From the NCBI GenBank assembly GCA_031273455.1, contig JAISRZ010000086.1, forward strand, positions 1 to 38,305: a stretch of DNA of 38,305 bases, given 5' to 3'. The notes under the pieces were generated by a model. The model had not been told where the DNA came from. It searched no databases and saw only the letters and a program-made list of their open reading frames with translations. Position 1 is the first letter of the stretch; every line of letters begins with the position of its first letter. Origin of the DNA: Deltaproteobacteria bacterium (GTDB taxonomy: Bacteria; Desulfobacterota; Desulfarculia; Adiutricales; Adiutricaceae). Shown piece after piece: positions 34,701-38,305 of the stretch. Position numbers and translations under genes: made by a program.

Positions 34701-36671
34701 TATCAGCCTTTTCCAGGGATTTGTTTGACTGACACTTTTCAGCTTCACGAAAAAGATGATTTAATTTCTCGGTATTTAGTAGATAATTCTACTAGAAGAA
34801 TGGTCCAAAAATTATTACCTTTACGTGTTTTTATATCAAATCCGCCCTATTCTGTTGGTCAGAGATCTGAGAACGACAGTAACAAGAACATTGGTTATCC
34901 AAATCTTGACAAAAGAATTCATGACACCTACGCGGCCAATTCCTCAGCTCATCTTCTAAGAGGCACCCGGGATAATTATGTGCGGGCTTTTCGTTGGGCC
35001 AGCGATCGGCTTAAAGATGAAACCGATGGGATAATAGCTTTTGTCACCAATTCTGGTTTCCTTAACAAAGCCGCTTTTGATGGGTTAAGAAAATGTTTCG
35101 CTCAAGATTTTCAAAGTATTTACGCCTTGGATCTTCGAGGCGATGTTCGCAAAAATATGCTAAGCGGAGGGGAAGCTAAAGAAGGCGAAAACATTTTTGG
35201 TCAAGCCAGCATGACTGGGGTGGCTGTCACTTTTTTAGTTAAAAACTCTAAGGCCAAGGGCCATTGCCGGATATATTATCATGATATTGGGGACAATCTT
35301 GGTCGTGAACAAAAGCTTCAAAAGGTTAAAGAATTTGGGTCCATTTCTGGGGTCTTAAAAGCCAATTTATGGCGAGAAATAACTCCAGACGCCAAAAACG
35401 ATTGGCTAAAGCAAAGGGATACGAGTTTTAGTTCTTTTATAATTCTGGGCGATAAAAGGGATCAAGAAAATAAGACTTTTTTTTCTAATTATTCTTTAGG
35501 ATTGTCCACCTACCGAGACGCCTGGTGCTATAATTCTTTTTTCCCGGATCTAGCCGCCAATATGGAAAAATCCATCGCTTTTTACAATCAGGAGCGGTCG
35601 CGTTTTCACCATTCTTTTCCTAATCTGAAAAGACAGGAGGCTTTAAAAAAACTTGAGTCTTTTCTGGATAACGATTCAACTAAAATCAGCTGGTCCGGTG
35701 GTTTAAAGCAGTCTTTGGTCGCTAACAAAACGCTGTCATTCTCTGACGATTGTATTATAAAGTCGATTTACCGACCATTTACTAAACGATGGCTCTATTT
35801 TCATCGTGATATGAATGATAGAGTCTATCAGATGCCTTCGCTGTTTCCCTCAGCGGAAACCAAAAATCAGTTGATCTGCGTCCCCGGGGTTGGTTCCCAG
35901 TCTGGTTTTTTTTCTACCTTAGCCACTGACCTTTTGCCAAATTTTCATTTTATTCACACAACTCAGTGCTTTCCTCTATATTATTATGAGCCCATTGATC
36001 ATGATCGTCGCCTTTTCTCGGTTAACGACCCTGACCTTGATTTTGATAAGCGCCAGGCCATCACTTCTGAGTGCCTTAAGCTTTTTCAGGAAACTTACCC
36101 TAAACTTTCCATTAAAAGGCTTGACATTTTTCACTATATTTACGGTTTGCTCCATTCTCGGGAATATCAGGAACGCTTCGCTGATAATTTACTTAAAGAG
36201 ACGCCAAGAATTCCTCTAGTCAAGAAAGCCAAAGACTTTCAGGCCTTGGTTGAGGCGGGACGGGCGTTGGGCAATCTTCATATTCACTATGATGAGGCTC
36301 GTAAATACCCTCTAGATATTGTCCATAGCGGCCCTCTAACTGATAAAGATTACTACGTCACCCAGATGAAATTGAAAAAATCTGGTAAAGACACTGATCT
36401 TTCCACTATTGTTTATAACTCTAAAATAACTTTAAAAGGTATTCCTCTTAAAGCTTACAAGTATACTATTAGGGGGAGAGCCGCGATAAATTGGGTGGTC
36501 CAATACCAAGGCGTCCGTCAGGATAAAGACTCCGGGATTATTGATGACGCGAACCATTGGGATGACGCTTTAGAAAACCCCAAATATCCTTTGGAGCTCC
36601 TCCAGCGCGTTATTACCGTTAGCCTGGAGACTTTGGATATTATTGATAAGCTGCCTAAGCTGGATATATAG
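31734..36671 (+). CDS. Type ISP restriction-modification enzyme (single polypeptide)
   Basis: At 1645 residues it carries every activity of type ISP systems such as LlaGI in one chain. An Mrr-like nuclease is at the N-terminus (GIDLVAE about 70; AIQCKFY about 88). A superfamily 2 helicase/translocase follows with MACASGKT (about 200), DEAHRTTG (about 330), MTATPR and QSVGRVMRK. A coupler region precedes an N6-adenine methyltransferase with DPFTGTGTFLT (about 929) and NPPYSVGQ (about 1035). The last 450 residues should be the target-recognition domain (YRPFTKRWLYFHRDM; HYIYGLLHSREY). Such enzymes methylate one strand of an asymmetric site and cut unmodified DNA after translocation. The gene is intact and AT-richer than the core. 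GAAGAGGA lies upstream of ATG. It needs no partner gene. Confidence 0.95.
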   Translation: MSLPDNQTSLNNLLAEIRRKFSDNRSRGTAFENLIQAYFRTEPFYKERYSRVQSYSEWAQERGLSGQDLGIDLVAELAGESGKFAAIQCKFYAPGASIQRSNIDSFLAESGRPEFVERYLVITGSIASNAQATLDGQAIQCSLIDLMALGSSQVDWSRYSLENPVVVLRPKKEARPHQKKALENIQKGFAIEDRGILLMACASGKTLVSLKVAEKMAGPGGQVLFLVPSLALLSQVLTEWTQQTLTPIHSFAVCSDAYIGRINRNPVDDFAFHLHELQFPATTKPQSLVNGVKARKDANSLTVIFSTYQSIEVLSEAQTLGLPEFDLVICDEAHRTTGSKVKDDDESAFVRIHNNDFIKAKKRLYMTATPRIYAVNENRANTSSTDTVVLYSMDDRELFGPVFHSLTFSEAVKADLLVDYKVLVLSIDESLINRKVKLLTDADNALVVSDAAKIVGCFKALAKHGVKEDLHGLSLSPMKRAVAFCQVIDSTGRTSGRQASHKVSSKLIADMFSKVVEDYIENSPEDKPLNKLKCVAFHVDGTMNANEKSKYINWLREEPAENECRILTNVRCISEGIDVPALDAVLFLSPRKSMVEVVQSVGRVMRKAPNKDVGYVVLPVVLPAGVEPHKALDDNKTYKVVWDVLQALRSHDDRFDSWINKLELLDDTSGKIDFITFFEARGKSSESGSGDGPEMNVIGQPTEGPVQQVMSFEEDESFRKAIIVKLVKKVGNPDFLSEWADDVVRIAQTYIDRIKAILEDPNNTKEIETFNSFAMELRDDLNDSLTDAEVIEMLAQHMITGPAFNAIFENSEFIKQNSVSIGINKVLQSLAAFHLEKEGDGLNGFYDSVRKQVEDMRDKVTGLDNIPGKQKIIVELYDKFFRRAFPKMTQRLGIVYTPVEVVDFIIHSVNDLLRSEFDQNLSSRNVHIIDPFTGTGTFLTRLMQSGLIDKEDLIYKYNNEFHANELVLLAYYIASVNIESVYHDIVGGKYQPFPGICLTDTFQLHEKDDLISRYLVDNSTRRMVQKLLPLRVFISNPPYSVGQRSENDSNKNIGYPNLDKRIHDTYAANSSAHLLRGTRDNYVRAFRWASDRLKDETDGIIAFVTNSGFLNKAAFDGLRKCFAQDFQSIYALDLRGDVRKNMLSGGEAKEGENIFGQASMTGVAVTFLVKNSKAKGHCRIYYHDIGDNLGREQKLQKVKEFGSISGVLKANLWREITPDAKNDWLKQRDTSFSSFIILGDKRDQENKTFFSNYSLGLSTYRDAWCYNSFFPDLAANMEKSIAFYNQERSRFHHSFPNLKRQEALKKLESFLDNDSTKISWSGGLKQSLVANKTLSFSDDCIIKSIYRPFTKRWLYFHRDMNDRVYQMPSLFPSAETKNQLICVPGVGSQSGFFSTLATDLLPNFHFIHTTQCFPLYYYEPIDHDRRLFSVNDPDLDFDKRQAITSECLKLFQETYPKLSIKRLDIFHYIYGLLHSREYQERFADNLLKETPRIPLVKKAKDFQALVEAGRALGNLHIHYDEARKYPLDIVHSGPLTDKDYYVTQMKLKKSGKDTDLSTIVYNSKITLKGIPLKAYKYTIRGRAAINWVVQYQGVRQDKDSGIIDDANHWDDALENPKYPLELLQRVITVSLETLDIIDKLPKLDI

Positions 36672-36717
36672 GTCTAAGGCACGCGGAAAACCTTTGACCC
36701 CTGGTTTTGAGCGGTAA

Positions 36718-36745
36718 ACTTTGGAGTGAGCTTTGGAGTGAGCTT
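36718..36745. repeat. Short direct repeat
   Basis: TTTGGAGTGAGC occurs twice in tandem between the type ISP gene and the transposase. This may be a replication-slippage scar or a mark near an insertion junction. Nothing more can be said. Confidence 0.4.
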
Positions 36746-36775
36746 TGTAGCGCTTGTCTGTGGTGGGCTATTCTA

Positions 36776-38294
36776 GGAGGCTGTAGCGTTATTTTTTCTT
36801 AATTTTGGCCCACTTTTTGCAGGGCCAAGAATATTTTTTTTATATTATAACACATACAAATGAGTTTCCACTCACTGTTTACCTTTTTTATACCCCTTAA
36901 CATGAACTGCCTGATGTTCATGACAGCTTTTATTATACCAAATGCCGGCTCAACTGTTTGCTTCCTTTGTGCGTATATCTTCTTGCCTTCTTCAGTTTTA
37001 AGTTTATACGCCATTTTTTCGACAGGGGTCGCCTTTTCAGTCAAAGGTAAGGGGGTCTGAGGTGATAATCTTTCATTTAGTGATTTATGGTGTGGGGTAC
37101 GCCCAACAGCTATAAAAGGGTTGATTCCCGCTTTCTCACAAGCCTCACTGTTGGTTTCGCTAAAGTAACCATTATCGGCTCCTATGTTTTTAACCGTGCC
37201 CAGTGAGTCAGGATTCTTCGCTAGCTCAACCAACGCTGGCACCATTTCCTTTTTGTCATTAGGATTTTGGGAAACATAAGCGGCAACTATGAGCATGTTG
37301 TGACCTTCAACAACAGCCTGAGCGTTGTAAGCTTGTGAAAAACCCTTATCACTGTTAGGCATTATACGAGAATCAGGGTCAGTGAGATTAGTTTGGTCCC
37401 TGGCGCCAGGGCCTTCCGTTGGTGGGGAAGGGACTTTTCCTCTCGGGTTTTTCCCTGTCTCAAGTATCTTCTTGGATCTGGCGTCCATTTTTTCGTTGTA
37501 TGCCTCAAGTTCAGCTTGGTAATGTTCGTGTGCCTTATTAATGATACGCTCAATGGCGATATTAACATTCGCCAGTTTTTTCTGACGGCGCTTAATTTCT
37601 TCGGGGATGTTGACTGAGGTGTAGTCGGAGCCGCCGATTCCATTCTGTCGCTCCTCTAATTCATTGAGTTCTTTCTCTAATGTCGCTTTGATGTCGAGCG
37701 CTCGATTGAAGCTGTAAGCATGATGCTTGGAAGCGTTGGCCTTCATTTTTGTACCATCCAGGTAACAATTTTCCAAGCCTATTAAACCATATTTATTGGC
37801 AAATTTTAAAACTTGTACAAATAAATCATCTATTTCAGATAGAAAACGTCTTCTAAATTTAGAGATGGTAGAGTGGTGTGGACGCATACCACCGCATATA
37901 TATAATAATGGTAATGACTCAACTATCATTGTTTCCATGCTCCGGGCTGATGTTATTCCCGTAATATATGAATAAAGTATCAATGATAACATCATTGATG
38001 GCGAATATGCGGGCTTACCATGACCTTTATACTTTTGTTCAAAAGGTAATAGGTCGAAAAATGAAACCATTAAGACAACAAACTTAGCCAGATGACTATC
38101 TGGAACTATTTGGTTGTAAGTTAGAGGTAAATTAATATTACTGTCACGGTCTAAAGGTAAAAAGGACATGGCAAATACCTTCAAAATCTTAATATTTACA
38201 TGAGCAACCAGCGACGTTGATATTTTTCATGCAAATAGAAAGATAATGAAATAGTAGCCATTTGTCAAGTAGAAAATAGTACCGTGTGAACCTC
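36776..38294 (-). mobile_element. IS1182-family insertion sequence, approximate extent
   Basis: The extent is inferred from candidate inverted ends: GGAGGCTGTAGCG...TTTTCT on the left and GGAGGTTCACACGG...TTTTCT on the complementary strand at the right, about 1.5 kb apart. That size is right for this family. Roughly two thirds of the end bases match, and no target duplication is seen, so the boundaries are tentative. Confidence 0.35.
36799..38184 (-). CDS. IS1182-family transposase
   Basis: The 461-residue protein has the N-terminal block of IS1182/IS5-group transposases (YSPSMMLSLILYSYITGITS; ARSMETMIVESLP; HHSTISKFRRRF). The DDE domain shows LDGTKMKANASKH for the first aspartate, IGADNGYFSE for the second, and QTVEPAFGIIKAVMNIRQF for the glutamate. 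It is full length and uninterrupted, so may be active. GAAGG precedes the ATG at 38184. Imperfect terminal repeats may begin GGAGGCTGTAGCG near 36776 and its counterpart GGAGGTTCACACG on the other strand near 38294, but their similarity is modest and the ends are not certain. Confidence 0.92.
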   Translation of the reverse strand: MKVFAMSFLPLDRDSNINLPLTYNQIVPDSHLAKFVVLMVSFFDLLPFEQKYKGHGKPAYSPSMMLSLILYSYITGITSARSMETMIVESLPLLYICGGMRPHHSTISKFRRRFLSEIDDLFVQVLKFANKYGLIGLENCYLDGTKMKANASKHHAYSFNRALDIKATLEKELNELEERQNGIGGSDYTSVNIPEEIKRRQKKLANVNIAIERIINKAHEHYQAELEAYNEKMDARSKKILETGKNPRGKVPSPPTEGPGARDQTNLTDPDSRIMPNSDKGFSQAYNAQAVVEGHNMLIVAAYVSQNPNDKKEMVPALVELAKNPDSLGTVKNIGADNGYFSETNSEACEKAGINPFIAVGRTPHHKSLNERLSPQTPLPLTEKATPVEKMAYKLKTEEGKKIYAQRKQTVEPAFGIIKAVMNIRQFMLRGIKKVNSEWKLICMCYNIKKIFLALQKVGQN

Positions 38295-38305
38295 CAGAGA
38301 TAGAA

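Noticed and set aside
1..38305. Complete toxin-antitoxin pair around the 64-residue ORF
   Set aside because: No toxin-like partner is readable on either side.

Overview
The window looks like a chromosomal segment of a Gram-negative bacterium. It encodes a Lipo-box lipoprotein, an OmpA-domain protein, a periplasmic-type C-terminal processing protease, and the housekeeping run gpsA-nadD-rsfS followed by a Fur-family regulator. The combination leans toward Deltaproteobacteria/Desulfobacterota, but no rRNA or other decisive marker is present, so this is an inference. The housekeeping core (about 9.2-26.0 kb) is GC-rich but uses TTA leucine codons heavily. The flanks are more AT-rich and full of broken or mobile DNA.

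Left accessory region (1-9.2 kb). A frameshifted IS630-type transposase N-terminus is cut by the window edge. Next is a full-length type III restriction (Res) subunit with no Mod gene beside it. About 1.2 kb later comes a second, 5'-truncated copy of the Res C-terminus, joined abruptly to a small OB-fold-like ORF and broken at a run of 12 Gs. A group II intron then starts at 5679 and ends at 9234. Its 5' ribozyme half and its domain V/VI end are recognisable, but nearly all of its reverse transcriptase has been replaced by about 2.7 kb carrying an intact P-loop ATPase/nuclease-like gene and decayed ORFs.

Core (9.2-26.0 kb). Three minus-strand envelope genes come first (LysM protein, lipoprotein, ankyrin-TSP3-OmpA fusion). 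Plus-strand genes follow: gpsA, nadD and rsfS (overlapping), a Fur-family regulator, ctpA, a DEAD-box helicase with a very long tail, an EamA transporter, a two-zinc-motif DnaJ overlapping a DHH phosphoesterase, and a NAPE-PLD-like metallo-hydrolase. RsfS and the helicase both carry long Lys/Pro/Ala-rich extensions.

Right accessory region (26.0-38.3 kb). An eight-unit tandem array (26015-27793) has units of about 198-228 nt. Each unit carries a GGGCGAACC core and several hairpins whose arms change together between units. This is the most unusual object in the window and looks like a structured RNA or DNA array. It abuts a minus-strand gene that resembles only the N-terminal domain of certain S8 (subtilisin-like) proteases. 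A 3.1-kb stretch with no supported gene holds a second tandem repeat of about 96 nt. Then come a single-polypeptide type ISP restriction-modification enzyme and an IS1182-type transposase.

Two restriction systems, two transposase types, a rearranged group II intron, partial duplications and repeat arrays make both flanks look like defence/mobile-element turnover zones around a conserved core.
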